Assembly (NCBI RefSeq): GCF_001611795.1
Contig: NZ_CP015098.1
Coordinates: 1,426,001-1,490,000 of the forward strand
Length of the DNA: 64,000 nucleotides
Source: Streptomyces qaidamensis
GTDB taxonomy: Bacteria > Actinomycetota > Actinomycetes > Streptomycetales > Streptomycetaceae
Direction: 5' to 3'
In this document: positions 45,522-55,004 of the stretch, piece by piece
Layout of the letters: each line of letters opens with the position of its first letter
Position numbering within the stretch: position 1 is the first letter of the stretch
Translations under genes and position numbers: made by a program
The notes under the pieces: generated by a model
What the model was told of the DNA's origin: nothing
Seen by the model: the letters and a program-made list of their open reading frames with translations, nothing else
Databases searched by the model: none

Positions 45522-46964
45522 ATGAGGCCGACGCTGAGCACAGACCCGGGCAAAGGCGCGGCGTCCGCCGCCTGGGAGCTGCTGCTCCCCGCCGCGTCGG
45601 CTCCGGCACGCACGCGTGGCCGTTCCCTGCAGGCGGCGCTGCGCGAGGCGGTCCGCTCGGGCCGGCTCGCGCCGGGCACCCGGCTGCCGTCGAGCCGCGA
45701 TCTCGCAACCGACCTGGGGGTGTCGCGCGGGCTGGTCACGGAGGCCTACGAGCAGCTGACGGCCGAGGGATACCTGCGCAGCGGCCGGGGTTCGGGGACC
45801 TGGGTGGGCGCGGCCGTCCGGGCTGCGGGGCCGCGCGCGCACGATCTCGCTCCGCGCTCACCCGGCGCCCGTGCGGACTTCGTGCCCGGGACGCCGGACC
45901 TGGCGCTGTTCCCGCGCGCCGCGTGGGCCGCCGCGCACCGCGGTGTCCTGGCGGACCTGCCGCACCAGGAGCTGGGCTACCCCGACCCGCGCGGGCTGCC
46001 GCGGCTGCGTACCGCGCTGGCCGAACTGCTCGCCCGGCGGCGGGGCGTGGTGGCCGACCCGGAGCGGATCGTCGTCGTCTCGGGGGTGGCCCAGGCGACC
46101 ACCCTGCTCGGTTTCGCGCTGCACGCGCGCGGGATGCGCGCGGTAGGCGTGGAGGACCCGGGCAGTCCGCAGCACGACGCGCTGTACGCGTCGGCCGGGG
46201 TCGCCGCCGTGCCCCTGCCGGTGGACGACGAGGGCGTCGCCACGGAGTCGCTGCGGGCCTCGGGCGTCCGGGCCGTGGTGACGACTCCGTCCCACCAGTT
46301 CCCCACCGGCATCGCCTACTCGGCCCGGCGGCGCGCGGAACTCCTGGACTGGGCGCGGTCGGTGGACGGCATCGTCCTGGAGGACGACTACGACGGCGAC
46401 TTCCGCTACGACCGTGCACCGGTCGGCGCGCTCCAGGGCCTCGATCCGGACCACGTGGTCTACACGGGCTCGGTCAGCAAGTCCTTGGCACCGGGCCTGC
46501 GGCTGGGCTGGATGCTGGTGCCGGAGTCCTGGGCGGAGGAGGTCGTCGAACGAAAGCGCACCATGGATCTCGGCCACCCCGCCCTCGACCAGGCGCTGTT
46601 CGCCCGATTCCTGGAGCGCGGCGACTACGACCGTCAGCTGCGCCGCTGCCAGCGCGCCTACCGCGACCGGCGCGACGCGCTGGTCGCCGCCCTGGACGCG
46701 CACTTCCCCGGTTCGCAGGTGTCCGGGATCGCCGCCGGTCTCCATGTGATCGCCACACTGCCGCAGCGGTACGGGCCCGAGGAGCGGTTCCTCGGGCGGG
46801 TGGCGGCGGCGGGGGTGGCGGTGCGCCCGCTGTCGGCCTACGCCCACACGCCGGCCGGACCAGAGGGGGACAAGGAGATCCGGCTCGTCCTGGGCTATGC
46901 CCATGTGCCGCCCGCCCGGATCGCCGAGGGCGTGCGTCTGATGGCCGAGGCCGCGACCGGGTGA
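45522..46964 (+). CDS. MocR-family regulator (GntR helix-turn-helix fused to aminotransferase)
   Basis: The 480-residue protein has an N-terminal GntR winged helix (about 30-95, LPSSRDLATDLGVSRGLVTEAYEQLTAEGYL) and a fold-type I PLP aminotransferase domain (about 120-475) with EDDYDGDFRYD and the PLP Lys in TGSVSKSLAPGLRLGWM. MocR/GabR/PdxR regulators sense PLP or amino compounds. No gab or pdx gene is adjacent, so its target is unclear. It is 43 bases after the hydrolase gene on the same strand. Confidence 0.9.
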   Translation: MRPTLSTDPGKGAASAAWELLLPAASAPARTRGRSLQAALREAVRSGRLAPGTRLPSSRDLATDLGVSRGLVTEAYEQLTAEGYLRSGRGSGTWVGAAVRAAGPRAHDLAPRSPGARADFVPGTPDLALFPRAAWAAAHRGVLADLPHQELGYPDPRGLPRLRTALAELLARRRGVVADPERIVVVSGVAQATTLLGFALHARGMRAVGVEDPGSPQHDALYASAGVAAVPLPVDDEGVATESLRASGVRAVVTTPSHQFPTGIAYSARRRAELLDWARSVDGIVLEDDYDGDFRYDRAPVGALQGLDPDHVVYTGSVSKSLAPGLRLGWMLVPESWAEEVVERKRTMDLGHPALDQALFARFLERGDYDRQLRRCQRAYRDRRDALVAALDAHFPGSQVSGIAAGLHVIATLPQRYGPEERFLGRVAAAGVAVRPLSAYAHTPAGPEGDKEIRLVLGYAHVPPARIAEGVRLMAEAATG

Positions 46965-47003
46965 GCCGACCGGTTCGCGCGTTCCCTCACCCTGCGGTCG
47001 GTT

Positions 47004-47021
47004 GTTCACTTGGGGTTCGTG
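47004..47021 (+). promoter_or_regulatory. Candidate PHO box upstream of phoD-like gene
   Basis: GTTCACTTGGGGTTCGTG holds two direct-repeat units starting GTTC, 11 bases apart (47004 and 47015). The first, GTTCACT, fits the Streptomyces PhoP unit GTTCACC with one change; the second, GTTCGTG, is weaker. It lies about 70 bases upstream of a PhoD-type phosphatase start, a position where PhoP control makes sense. Confidence 0.45.
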
Positions 47022-47091
47022 TGTGCGCCGCGGTGTGCCAGTAGGTGTGGCTCTGCACACTTGGCCGGATCCCGTCCCTGGAGGCGTATCC

Positions 47092-48654
47092 ATGTCCCAC
47101 CGTCCGTTGCCCGGGCGCCGTAGCGTCCTGCGTGGCTCGCTCGCCGCGTCGGCGGCCCTGTCCCTGCCCACCGCCCTCGGCGCGGCGCCCGCCTTCGCCC
47201 GCTCCGGGCGCCCGACAGCGGGGTGGGGTGTGCAGGCGGGAGACGTGACCTGCGACTCCGGGCTGGTGTGGGTGCGCTCCGACCGGCCGGCCCGGATGAT
47301 CGTCGAGACGTCGGCGACGGAGTCGTTCCGCAACGCCCGCAGATGGCACGGCCCGCTGCTGGGCTCCGGCACCGACTTCACCGGCACGACCCGGCTGCGC
47401 GGCCTGCCGTCCGGCGAGCAGATCCACTACCGCGTGCTGCTCGCCGACCCGGACGACCCGCGCCGCACCGGTGAGCCGGTCACCGGCACCTTCCGCACGG
47501 CGTCGGCCAAGCGCCGCGACGGTGTGCGGTTCGTCTGGTCCGGCGACCTGGCGGGGCAAGGCTGGGGCATCAACCCGGAGTTCGGCGGCTACACGATCTA
47601 CAACGCGATGGCCGCCCTCGACCCCGACTTCTTCCTCTGCAGCGGCGACAACATCTACGCCGACGGCCCGATCACCGGGACCGTGGCCCTGCCCGACGGC
47701 CGGACCTGGCGGAACATCACGACCGAGGAGAAGGCGAAGGTCGCCGAGACCCTCGCGGAGTTCCGCGGCAACTTCCGCTACAACCTGCTGGACGAGAACC
47801 TGCGTGCCTTCAACGCCCGGGTCCCGTCCATCGTCCAGTGGGACGACCACGAGGTCACCAACAACTGGTACCCGGGCGAGATCCTCACCGACGCCCGCTA
47901 CACCGAGAAGCGCGTCGACGTGCTCGCCGCCCGCGCCCGCCAGGCCTTCTCCGAGTACTTCCCGATCTCCACGCTGCGCCGCCCCGACGGCCGGGTCTAC
48001 CGCGTGCAGCACCACGGCCCGCTGCTGGACGTGTTCGTGCTGGACATGCGCACCCACCGCAACGCGAACTCGCCCGGCGACCAGCCCACCGACCCGCAGG
48101 GCATCCTCGGCCGGGAGCAACTGGAGTGGCTCAAGCGCGAGCTGTCCCGCTCCCGGGCGGTGTGGAAGGTGATCGCCTCCGACATGCCGATCGGCCTCGT
48201 CGTCCCGGACGGGACGAACATCGAGGCCGTCGCCCAGGGCGACCCCGGCAAGCCGCTCGGCCGCGAGCTGCAGATCGCCGAACTGCTGCGGTTCGTCAAG
48301 CACCGGCGGATCACGGGCACGGTGTGGCTGACGGCCGATGTGCACCACACCTCGGCGCAGCACTACCTGCCGTCGAAGGCCGCCTTCACCGACTTCGAGC
48401 CGTTCTGGGAGTTCGTCTCGGGCCCCCTCAACGCCGGTGCCTTCCCGGCGAACGCGCTCGACGGCACCTTCGGCCCGGACCGCGTGTTCGTGAAGGCACC
48501 GACGACCGCAAATGTCTCCCCCGCCGGCGGCTTCCAGTTCTTCGGCGAGGTCGACATCGACGGCCACAGCGGCGAGCTGACGGTGCGTCTGCGGGAGCAG
48601 GACGGCACCGTGCTGTTCACCCAGACGCTCCAACCCGGCCTGGTCGGCCAGTAG
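47092..48654 (+). CDS. phoD: PhoD-like alkaline phosphatase/phosphodiesterase, Tat-exported
   Basis: The 520-residue secreted metallo-enzyme releases phosphate from extracellular phosphodiesters or monoesters. Tat signal: PGRRSVLRGSLAAS, then a hydrophobic core ending APAFA (about 35). The PhoD_N domain runs about 40-135, and the catalytic domain has SGDNIYAD near 182, QWDDHEVTNNW near 246 and WLTADVHHTSA near 410. ATG 47092 has GGAGG upstream. A candidate PHO box precedes it. Confidence 0.92.
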   Translation: MSHRPLPGRRSVLRGSLAASAALSLPTALGAAPAFARSGRPTAGWGVQAGDVTCDSGLVWVRSDRPARMIVETSATESFRNARRWHGPLLGSGTDFTGTTRLRGLPSGEQIHYRVLLADPDDPRRTGEPVTGTFRTASAKRRDGVRFVWSGDLAGQGWGINPEFGGYTIYNAMAALDPDFFLCSGDNIYADGPITGTVALPDGRTWRNITTEEKAKVAETLAEFRGNFRYNLLDENLRAFNARVPSIVQWDDHEVTNNWYPGEILTDARYTEKRVDVLAARARQAFSEYFPISTLRRPDGRVYRVQHHGPLLDVFVLDMRTHRNANSPGDQPTDPQGILGREQLEWLKRELSRSRAVWKVIASDMPIGLVVPDGTNIEAVAQGDPGKPLGRELQIAELLRFVKHRRITGTVWLTADVHHTSAQHYLPSKAAFTDFEPFWEFVSGPLNAGAFPANALDGTFGPDRVFVKAPTTANVSPAGGFQFFGEVDIDGHSGELTVRLREQDGTVLFTQTLQPGLVGQ

Positions 48655-48763
48655 GTACGAAACGCAACGTTTGAAGCATGGACAAAGGGGGAAGACTGGC
48701 CTCTTTACCCGCCGGTCACAATGCGTTCGCGATCACGCAACACCGTTCCGTCACAGTGGGTGC

Positions 48764-50020
48764 ATGACGCGAGAAATGACTCACCGGACGCAGCCCGATG
48801 ACAACTGCCGCCCCGCCACCTCGTGGCGGCGGGTCACGGCCTCGTTCCACGCCTGGCGGACACGACGCCAGGAACACGCGCCGCCGACGAGTGATACCGG
48901 GTCCCCGGCACCGCAACCGGTGCCGGGGGCGAACACCCTGTGGCGGATGCGGACCACGGTTCAGGACGAGCCGGGGTCGCTGGCGGCGCTGTGCAGCGCC
49001 CTGGCCGGGCAGCGCGTCGACATCCTCAGCCTGCAGACGCACCCGCTGGCCCAGGGCACGGTCGACGAGTTCCTGCTGCGGGGCCCTGCCGCCCTGCCGG
49101 CGTCCGCGATCACCACGGCCGTCGAGTCGGCCGGTGGCGCCGACACCTGGATCGAGCGGGCCGACGCCCACGATCTCGTGGACGCGCCGACCCGGGTCCT
49201 CGGACTCGCCGCCCGCACGGCCCTGGACGCGGCGGAACTGCCGCTGGCCCTGCGGCAGTTGCTGGGCCGGTGCACCATCCGCTCCCGTCCTGCTCCGGCG
49301 GGCGGCGGCCGGGCGGCGGGAGGCGCTCCCGTGGAGGGGGCCCTCGACGACACGGTGATGCGGCTGCGCGCCCCGGAAGGCGGAGTGATCACCGTGGAGC
49401 GGCCGTACCTGCCGTTCACCCCGACCGAGTTCGCCCGGGCCAGGGCTCTGGTGGAACTGGACGCCCGCCTCGGACCGCGCCTGCCGCACGGGCGGGACGT
49501 GCTCACGCTCGCCGAGGGCAGCGACATCACCGTGCGGCGGGCCGACACCCGTGACCTCGAAGCGGCCAGGGCGATGCACGAGCGGTGCTCGGCCCGCACG
49601 CTGAAGCTGCGCTACCACGGGCCCGTCGGTGACGCCGACCGGTACCTCGGCCACCTGCTCAGTCCGCGCTACGGCCGCACCCTCGCCGTGCAGACGGCAT
49701 CCGGGCGGATCGTCGGGCTCGGCCACCTCCTGTGGGACGGGGACGAGACGGAGGTCGCGCTGATCGTCGAGGACGCGTGGCAGCGGCGGGGTGTCGGGGC
49801 GGAGTTGCTGTCGCGACTGGTGGCCATGGCCGTCGAGGCGGGGTGCTCCAGCGTGTATGCCGTGACGCAGGCGTCCAACACCGGGATGGTTGCGGCGATG
49901 CGGGGGCTGGGGCTGCCTCTCGACTACCAGGTCGAGGAGGGGACGCTGGTCATCACGGCGAGGCTGGGCGAGGCGGTCGTGACGAGCACGGAGGAACTCG
50001 GGAGCGCCTCCGCGCCGTAG
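48764..50020 (+). CDS. ACT-domain/GNAT acetyltransferase fusion
   Basis: The 418-residue protein couples an N-terminal ACT-like regulatory domain (about 60-135, TTVQDEPGSLAALCSALAGQRVDILSLQTH) to a C-terminal GNAT domain (about 255-400, with VALIVEDAWQRRGVGAELLSRL). ACT domains bind amino acids, so acetylation of a protein under amino-acid control is plausible but unproven. The ATG at 48764 is chosen; another is at 48776. The stop is 9 bases from a convergent gene end. Confidence 0.8.
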   Translation: MTREMTHRTQPDDNCRPATSWRRVTASFHAWRTRRQEHAPPTSDTGSPAPQPVPGANTLWRMRTTVQDEPGSLAALCSALAGQRVDILSLQTHPLAQGTVDEFLLRGPAALPASAITTAVESAGGADTWIERADAHDLVDAPTRVLGLAARTALDAAELPLALRQLLGRCTIRSRPAPAGGGRAAGGAPVEGALDDTVMRLRAPEGGVITVERPYLPFTPTEFARARALVELDARLGPRLPHGRDVLTLAEGSDITVRRADTRDLEAARAMHERCSARTLKLRYHGPVGDADRYLGHLLSPRYGRTLAVQTASGRIVGLGHLLWDGDETEVALIVEDAWQRRGVGAELLSRLVAMAVEAGCSSVYAVTQASNTGMVAAMRGLGLPLDYQVEEGTLVITARLGEAVVTSTEELGSASAP

Positions 50021-50029
50021 GGGCGTTCG

Positions 50030-51256
50030 TCAGTTGGCGAGTGCGGGTGCGTCGTGGTTGTTCGTGCAGTTCCCCGCGCCCCTGTCGGGGCGTCGTCCCA
50101 ACGCTCCGTCCAGATCCGACCAGAGGTCCTCCACGTCCTCCAGGCCCACCGACATGCGCAGGAGCTGGTCGCTCACCCCGGCTCCCTTGCGGTCGTCGGC
50201 GTCGACGATGCGGTGGCTGATGGAGGCCGGGTGCTGGATCAGGGTGTCCACGCTGCCGAGGCTCACCGCCGGGGTGATCAGGCGGACCGCGCCGATCACC
50301 TCGTGCGGGTCGCCGTGCACCTCGAAGGCGACCATCGCGCCGCCGATGCGCGGGTAGTGCACACGGGCCACCCGCGGGTCGGCGGCGAGGCGGTGTGCCA
50401 GGTCGGCTGCCGTGGCGGAGGCCGCCCGGACCCGCACGGGGAGGGTGGACAGACCGCGCAGCAGCAGGTAGCCGGCCAGCGGGTGCAGGACGCCGCCCGT
50501 GGCGAAGCGCACCTGGCGCAGCCGGCCCGCGAGCTCCTCGTCGCAGGCGACCACACCCGCCAGGACGTCGCCGTGGCCGCCGAGGTACTTGGTGGCGCTG
50601 TGCAGCACCAGCCGCGCGCCGTGCTCGGCGGGGCGCTGGAGGACGGGTGTGGCGAAGGTGTTGTCCACGAGCAGCGGCACCGAGCCGCAGGCGTGCGCGA
50701 CGGCTCGCAGGTCGACCTCGGCGAGGGTGGGGTTCGCCGGGGACTCGACGATGACCAGGCCGGTGTCCGGGCGCAGCGCGTCGGCGACGCCCGCGGGGTC
50801 GGTCCAGGTCACCTCCGAGCCCAGCAGTCCGGCGGTCAGCAGGTGGTCGCTGCAGCCGTAGAGGGGGCGGACGGCGACGACGTGGCGCAGGCCCATCGAG
50901 CCGCGGACGAGGAGGACGGCGCTCAGTGCCGCCATGCCGCTGGCGAACGCCACCGCCGCCTCGGTGCCTTCGAGACGGGCCAGCGCCGTCTCGAAGCGGG
51001 CGACGGTCGGGTTGCCCAGCCGCCCGTAGACGGGCGGGCCGTCCGGCTCGGCACCGGTGGTGGCGAACGCGTCGATGCGGGCCGCCTCGCCGCGGCTGTC
51101 GTACGACGGGTAGGTGGTGGACAGGTCGATCGGCGGGGCGTGCAGACCCTGCCGGGCGAGGTCGTCCCGCCCGGCGTGCACGGCCTCGGTGGCGAGGGCT
51201 CGCGGTGCGGTGCGGACGCCGTCGTGGGCGCGCGTGCTCGTTGTGTCCATGTCCAT
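50030..51256 (-). CDS. Cys/Met-metabolism PLP enzyme (cystathionine gamma-synthase / methionine gamma-lyase type)
   Basis: The 408-residue trans-sulfuration enzyme has STTYPSYD, the [13 protein letters not shown] motif, VLVRGSMGL, and the PLP Lys in [17 protein letters not shown] near residue 228. It could make cystathionine or cleave methionine to methanethiol. A divergent Lrp gene, as in known methionine-gamma-lyase loci, favours amino-acid degradation. The last 15-20 residues are encoded by a copy of a dispersed repeat and are not expected in the family. Start at ATG 51256 or 51250. Confidence 0.85.
   Translation of the reverse strand: MDMDTTSTRAHDGVRTAPRALATEAVHAGRDDLARQGLHAPPIDLSTTYPSYDSRGEAARIDAFATTGAEPDGPPVYGRLGNPTVARFETALARLEGTEAAVAFASGMAALSAVLLVRGSMGLRHVVAVRPLYGCSDHLLTAGLLGSEVTWTDPAGVADALRPDTGLVIVESPANPTLAEVDLRAVAHACGSVPLLVDNTFATPVLQRPAEHGARLVLHSATKYLGGHGDVLAGVVACDEELAGRLRQVRFATGGVLHPLAGYLLLRGLSTLPVRVRAASATAADLAHRLAADPRVARVHYPRIGGAMVAFEVHGDPHEVIGAVRLITPAVSLGSVDTLIQHPASISHRIVDADDRKGAGVSDQLLRMSVGLEDVEDLWSDLDGALGRRPDRGAGNCTNNHDAPALAN
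50060..50095 (-). repeat. Dispersed-repeat fragment, copy C, forming the 3' end of a PLP-enzyme gene
   Basis: GTGCAGTTCCCCGCGCCCCTG followed by TCGGGGCG is the core of the common Streptomyces intergenic element (see copies A and B). It contains a hairpin, CGCCCC (50077-50082)/GGGGCG (50087-50092). It lies inside the last codons of the minus-strand enzyme gene and may terminate the convergent GNAT transcript. Confidence 0.6.
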
Positions 51257-51317
51257 AGTGGGCAAGGGTGAACATTGACCGGGCAGCCGGGTGAGAATCC
51301 CGTGCTACGTTCGGCCG

Positions 51318-51809
51318 ATGGCTGAATCTGTCGTACTGGATCCGGTGGATCTCCATCTGTTGCGGCTGTTGCAGAACGACGCCCGGGCGACCTACCGGGA
51401 TCTCGCCGCGCAGGTCGGGGTGGCGCCGTCGACCTGTCTGGACCGGGTGACGCGGCTGCGCCGCTCGGGTGTGATCCTCGGGCACCGGCTGGAGCTGGAT
51501 CCGGCCAAGCTGGGGCGAGGACTTGAGGCCCTGCTGTCGGTGCAGGTCAGGCCGCACCGGCGGGAGCTGGTGGGGCCGTTCGTGGAGCGGATCCGGGCCC
51601 TGCCGGAGTCGCGGACGGTCTTCCACCTGACCGGCCCGGACGACTATCTGGTCCATGTCGCGGTCGCCGACATGGCCGATCTGCAGCGGCTGGTGCTGGA
51701 CGGGTTCACGTCGCGGCGGGAGGTGGCGCGGGTGGAGACCCGGTTGATCTTCCAGCAGTGGGAGTGCGGGCCGCTGCTGCCGCCTTCGCCCTCGGCTCAA
51801 TCCGCGTGA
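51318..51809 (+). CDS. Lrp/AsnC-family regulator
   Basis: The 163-residue protein has an Lrp helix-turn-helix (about 10-60, DLHLLRLLQNDARATYRDLAAQVGVAPSTCLDRVTRLRRSG in pieces) and an AsnC ligand domain (about 70-150, TGPDDYLVHVAVAD). It probably controls the divergent PLP enzyme in response to methionine or another amino acid. TACGTT (51306-51311) ends 6 bases before the ATG, suggesting a leaderless transcript. Confidence 0.9.
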   Translation: MAESVVLDPVDLHLLRLLQNDARATYRDLAAQVGVAPSTCLDRVTRLRRSGVILGHRLELDPAKLGRGLEALLSVQVRPHRRELVGPFVERIRALPESRTVFHLTGPDDYLVHVAVADMADLQRLVLDGFTSRREVARVETRLIFQQWECGPLLPPSPSAQSA

Positions 51810-51840
51810 CGTGTGCGGTCCCTCGTACGAGGATGGCCGC

Positions 51841-53532
51841 ATGTCTGAGATCAAGAGCCAGCTGCCCCGTGAGGTCGCCGACGCGTACGTCGACGAGCTC
51901 GTCGCCCTCGACCCGATCACCGGCACGTACCTCGGCGACAAGGAGAGTTCGAGCAGGCTGCCCGACACCTCGCCCGCGGGCCAGGAGGCACTCGCGGAGC
52001 TGGCACGCCGGACGCTGGCCCGGCTGGACGAGGCCGAGCGGCTGCCCGGCGCGGACAGCGACATCGAGCGCCGGTGCGCGCGGCTGCTGCGCGAGCGGCT
52101 CGGCGCCGAACTCGCGGTGCACGAGGCCGACGAGAGCCTGCGTTCCGTCAGCAACCTGAGCTCGATCGCCCATGCGGTGCGGCAAGTGTTCACCGTGACG
52201 CCGGCGCAGTCGGAGGAGGACTGGACGGCGATCGCCGAGCGGCTGCGCGGCGTCCCGGCCGCGCTGGAGGGCTACCGGGAGTCCCTGGCGCTCGGCCTGG
52301 AGCGGAAGCTGTACGGCGGGCCCCGCGCCACGGCCACGTTCGTGCAGCAGCTGGGCGAGTGGGCCGACGCGGACGGCGAGGGCCACGGCTGGTTCGAGCA
52401 GTACGCGGCCGCCGGCCCCGAGGCCCTGCGGTCCGAGCTGGACGCCGCCGCCCGCTCGGCCACCGAGGCGGTCGTGCGGCTGCGCGACTGGATGCGGGAC
52501 GTGTACGCCCCGGCGATCGAGGGCGCGCCGGACGTGGTGGGCCGGGAGCGGTACGCGCGCTGGGTGCGCTACTTCAACGGCACGGACCTCGACCTGGACG
52601 AGGCGTACGCCTACGGCTGGTCCGAGTACCACCGCCTCCTCGGCGAGATGAAGACCGAGGCCGAGAAGATCCTGCCCGGCGCCGGCACCCCGTGGGAGGC
52701 GCTGGCCCACCTCGACGCGCAGGGCACGCACATCGAGGGTGTCGACGAGGTCCGCGACTGGCTGCAGAGCCTCATGGACGAGGCGATGGACGCGCTCGAC
52801 GGCACCCACTTCGACCTGGCCGAGCGGGTGCGCCGGGTGGAGTCCCGCATCGCCCCTCCGGGCAGTGCCGCGGCCCCCTACTACACGCCCCCCTCGGACG
52901 ACTTCTCGCGGCCCGGCTGCACCTGGCTGCCCACCATGGGCGAGACGCGCTTCCCGGTCTACGACCTGGTATCGACCTGGTACCACGAGGGCGTACCCGG
53001 CCACCACCTCCAGCTGGCCCAGTGGAAGCACGTGGCGCAGAACCTCTCCCGCTACCAGGCGAGCGTCGGCATGGTGAGCGCCAACGCCGAGGGCTGGGCG
53101 CTGTACGCGGAGCGGCTGATGGACGAACTGGGCTTCCTGACCGACCCGGAGCGCCGGCTCGGTTATCTGGACGCCCAGATGATGCGGGCGGTGCGCGTCA
53201 TCATCGACATCGGCATGCACCTGGAGCTGACGATCCCGGACGATTCGCCCTTCCACCCCGGCGAGCGCTGGACGGCCGAGCTGGCGCAGGAGTTCTTCGG
53301 CTCGCACAGCAGCCGGCCGGCCGACTTCGTGGAGAGCGAGCTGACCCGCTACCTGTCCATGCCGGGCCAGGCCATCGGCTACAAGCTCGGCGAACGGGCC
53401 TGGCTGCTGGGCCGCGAGAACGCCCGTGCCCGCCACGGCGACGCCTTCGACCCGAAGGCGTGGCACATGGCGGCGCTGTCGCAGGGGTCGCTCGGTCTGG
53501 ACGACCTGGTGGACGAGTTGTCCGCCCTCTGA
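51841..53532 (+). CDS. DUF885 family metallopeptidase-like protein
   Basis: The 563-residue protein is a large helical DUF885 member. The zinc-type motif YHEGVPGHHLQ (HExxxGHH) is near residue 382, with SANAEGWALYAERLMDELG about 35 residues later supplying the downstream Glu. No signal peptide is seen, so it is probably a cytosolic peptidase of unknown substrate. ATG 51841 follows GAGGATGG. It lies 31 bases after the Lrp gene on the same strand. Confidence 0.87.
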   Translation: MSEIKSQLPREVADAYVDELVALDPITGTYLGDKESSSRLPDTSPAGQEALAELARRTLARLDEAERLPGADSDIERRCARLLRERLGAELAVHEADESLRSVSNLSSIAHAVRQVFTVTPAQSEEDWTAIAERLRGVPAALEGYRESLALGLERKLYGGPRATATFVQQLGEWADADGEGHGWFEQYAAAGPEALRSELDAAARSATEAVVRLRDWMRDVYAPAIEGAPDVVGRERYARWVRYFNGTDLDLDEAYAYGWSEYHRLLGEMKTEAEKILPGAGTPWEALAHLDAQGTHIEGVDEVRDWLQSLMDEAMDALDGTHFDLAERVRRVESRIAPPGSAAAPYYTPPSDDFSRPGCTWLPTMGETRFPVYDLVSTWYHEGVPGHHLQLAQWKHVAQNLSRYQASVGMVSANAEGWALYAERLMDELGFLTDPERRLGYLDAQMMRAVRVIIDIGMHLELTIPDDSPFHPGERWTAELAQEFFGSHSSRPADFVESELTRYLSMPGQAIGYKLGERAWLLGRENARARHGDAFDPKAWHMAALSQGSLGLDDLVDELSAL

Positions 53533-53545
53533 TCAGCCCCTCTGG

Positions 53546-54379
53546 TCAGCGCCGGAATCCGCCCTCGGAGCTGATGACCTCACCGGTGATCCAGCCCGCC
53601 TCGTCGGTCGCGAGCCAGGCGATGAGGCGGGCCGGGTCGTCGGGCATGCCCCACCGGCCCGAGGGGAAGCGGGCGGCGACGGCGTCGTAGTACTCGCCGG
53701 TCAGGTAGTCCGTGTCCACGGGGCCCGGGTTGACGGTGTTGACCGTGATGCCCCGCTCGGCGAGCGTCGTCGACAGGGAGCGGGTGATCGAGGCGAGGGC
53801 GCCCTTCTGGAGGGCGTAGGCGATCTCGCCGGGCATACCGCCCGCGGTGTCCTGACCCGAGGTCATCATCATCACGCGGCCTCCCGGACCGGGTGGCCTC
53901 GACCGGGCGTGCGCCTGGACGAGCAGCAGGACCGCGCGGGTGTCGACCGACCAGTGCCGGTCGAGCATCGCCGCGTCGATCTCGTCCAGCGAGCCGTCGA
54001 ACCCGCTCTGCGCGTGGTTGGCGACGAGGATGTCGAGGCGTCCGCCGAGGGCGTCGGCCGCCCTGCCGACCAGTTCCGCGGGTACGGCGGGGTCGGCCAG
54101 GTCACCGGGGCCCGCGACGAACCGGGCCTCCGGGTCGCCGGCCGCGCTTCGGACTGAGGCGAGGACGTCCTCGGGGCGGTCGGCGCCCCAGGGCTGCTCG
54201 GCGTCGTGCGGGACGTGGTGGTGCAGATAGACGCTCGCGCCGTAGGCGGCCAGGCGGCGGGCCACGGCGTGCCCGATGCCGCCGCGGCGGCTGGCGCCGG
54301 TGACCAGCGCGGTACGGCCGTGCAGGGGCAGGGGGTCGCGGCGCAGTTCTTCAGGGGTGGGGTGGGGAAGACGTGGCAT
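53546..54379 (-). CDS. SDR-family oxidoreductase
   Basis: The 277-residue classical short-chain dehydrogenase has the cofactor loop TGASRRGGIGHAVA near residue 27, NHAQ in place of NNAG near 124, the catalytic YALQK near 188 and PGPVDTDYL. It ends ISSEGGFRR, a usual SDR end. Substrate unknown. The N-terminal 20 residues (PHPTPEELRRDPLPLHGRTALV) are typical of actinobacterial SDRs annotated near fabG-like enzymes. Confidence 0.88.
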   Translation of the reverse strand: MPRLPHPTPEELRRDPLPLHGRTALVTGASRRGGIGHAVARRLAAYGASVYLHHHVPHDAEQPWGADRPEDVLASVRSAAGDPEARFVAGPGDLADPAVPAELVGRAADALGGRLDILVANHAQSGFDGSLDEIDAAMLDRHWSVDTRAVLLLVQAHARSRPPGPGGRVMMMTSGQDTAGGMPGEIAYALQKGALASITRSLSTTLAERGITVNTVNPGPVDTDYLTGEYYDAVAARFPSGRWGMPDDPARLIAWLATDEAGWITGEVISSEGGFRR

Positions 54380-54440
54380 GACTTCATCGTGATCGGGCCG
54401 GCCACCCGGCGCACACGGTTTTTCCGTCGGTGACGCCGGG

Positions 54441-54959
54441 TCACCTCCGTGCGAGCAGCCGGAGCTGGATCAGGCCCAGCCAGGTCTCCGGGCCGGGCTG
54501 GGCGCTGGCCGCGCGCACGGCGTACCGGCCGGGCTCCAGGGCCACCCGCACGTGCTCGGCCCCCGACAGGTGCGACCCGGGCCAGGCCGCGTCGAACAGG
54601 TGGACGGTGCCCGGCACCTCCCAGTGCACCTCCGGTTCCCACTCCGCGGCGTCGACGGCCGGCGGGACGCTCGCCAGCAGCTCGTCCTCCGAGTCGCCGG
54701 CGCGCCACCGGACGAACATGCCGTGGTCGGGCAGGTAGGCGGTCGAGGCGGGCTCGTCACCCAGGACCAGGGCGGTGCAGTCGCCGACCGGAAGGAGGCC
54801 GACGTGGCCGTCCACCTCGCAGGCCCGGTCGTAGTCCGAGGCCGTCTCCTCGCCGTCGGCACCCGCCCAGAACGGCAGGACGGTCTCCGGTACCGCTATC
54901 AGCGGCCCGCCGCCCGACTCCACCCATTCCACTGCGCCCGGCTCCGCGTATCGCACCAT
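54441..54959 (-). CDS. Imm21-family immunity protein
   Basis: The 172-residue protein opens with VEWVESGGGPLIAVPETVLPFWAGADG and contains DYDRACEVDGHVGLLPVGDCTALVLGDEP, as in the Imm21 family of polymorphic-toxin immunity proteins. No toxin, secretion or WXG100 gene is adjacent, so it stands alone. The ATG at 54959 is where homology begins; the open frame continues to 54992. Confidence 0.7.
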   Translation of the reverse strand: MVRYAEPGAVEWVESGGGPLIAVPETVLPFWAGADGEETASDYDRACEVDGHVGLLPVGDCTALVLGDEPASTAYLPDHGMFVRWRAGDSEDELLASVPPAVDAAEWEPEVHWEVPGTVHLFDAAWPGSHLSGAEHVRVALEPGRYAVRAASAQPGPETWLGLIQLRLLARR

Positions 54960-55004
54960 GGCGCAAGAACCTACAGGGTCAACTCGCGGCAAATGATCAG
55001 GGGT

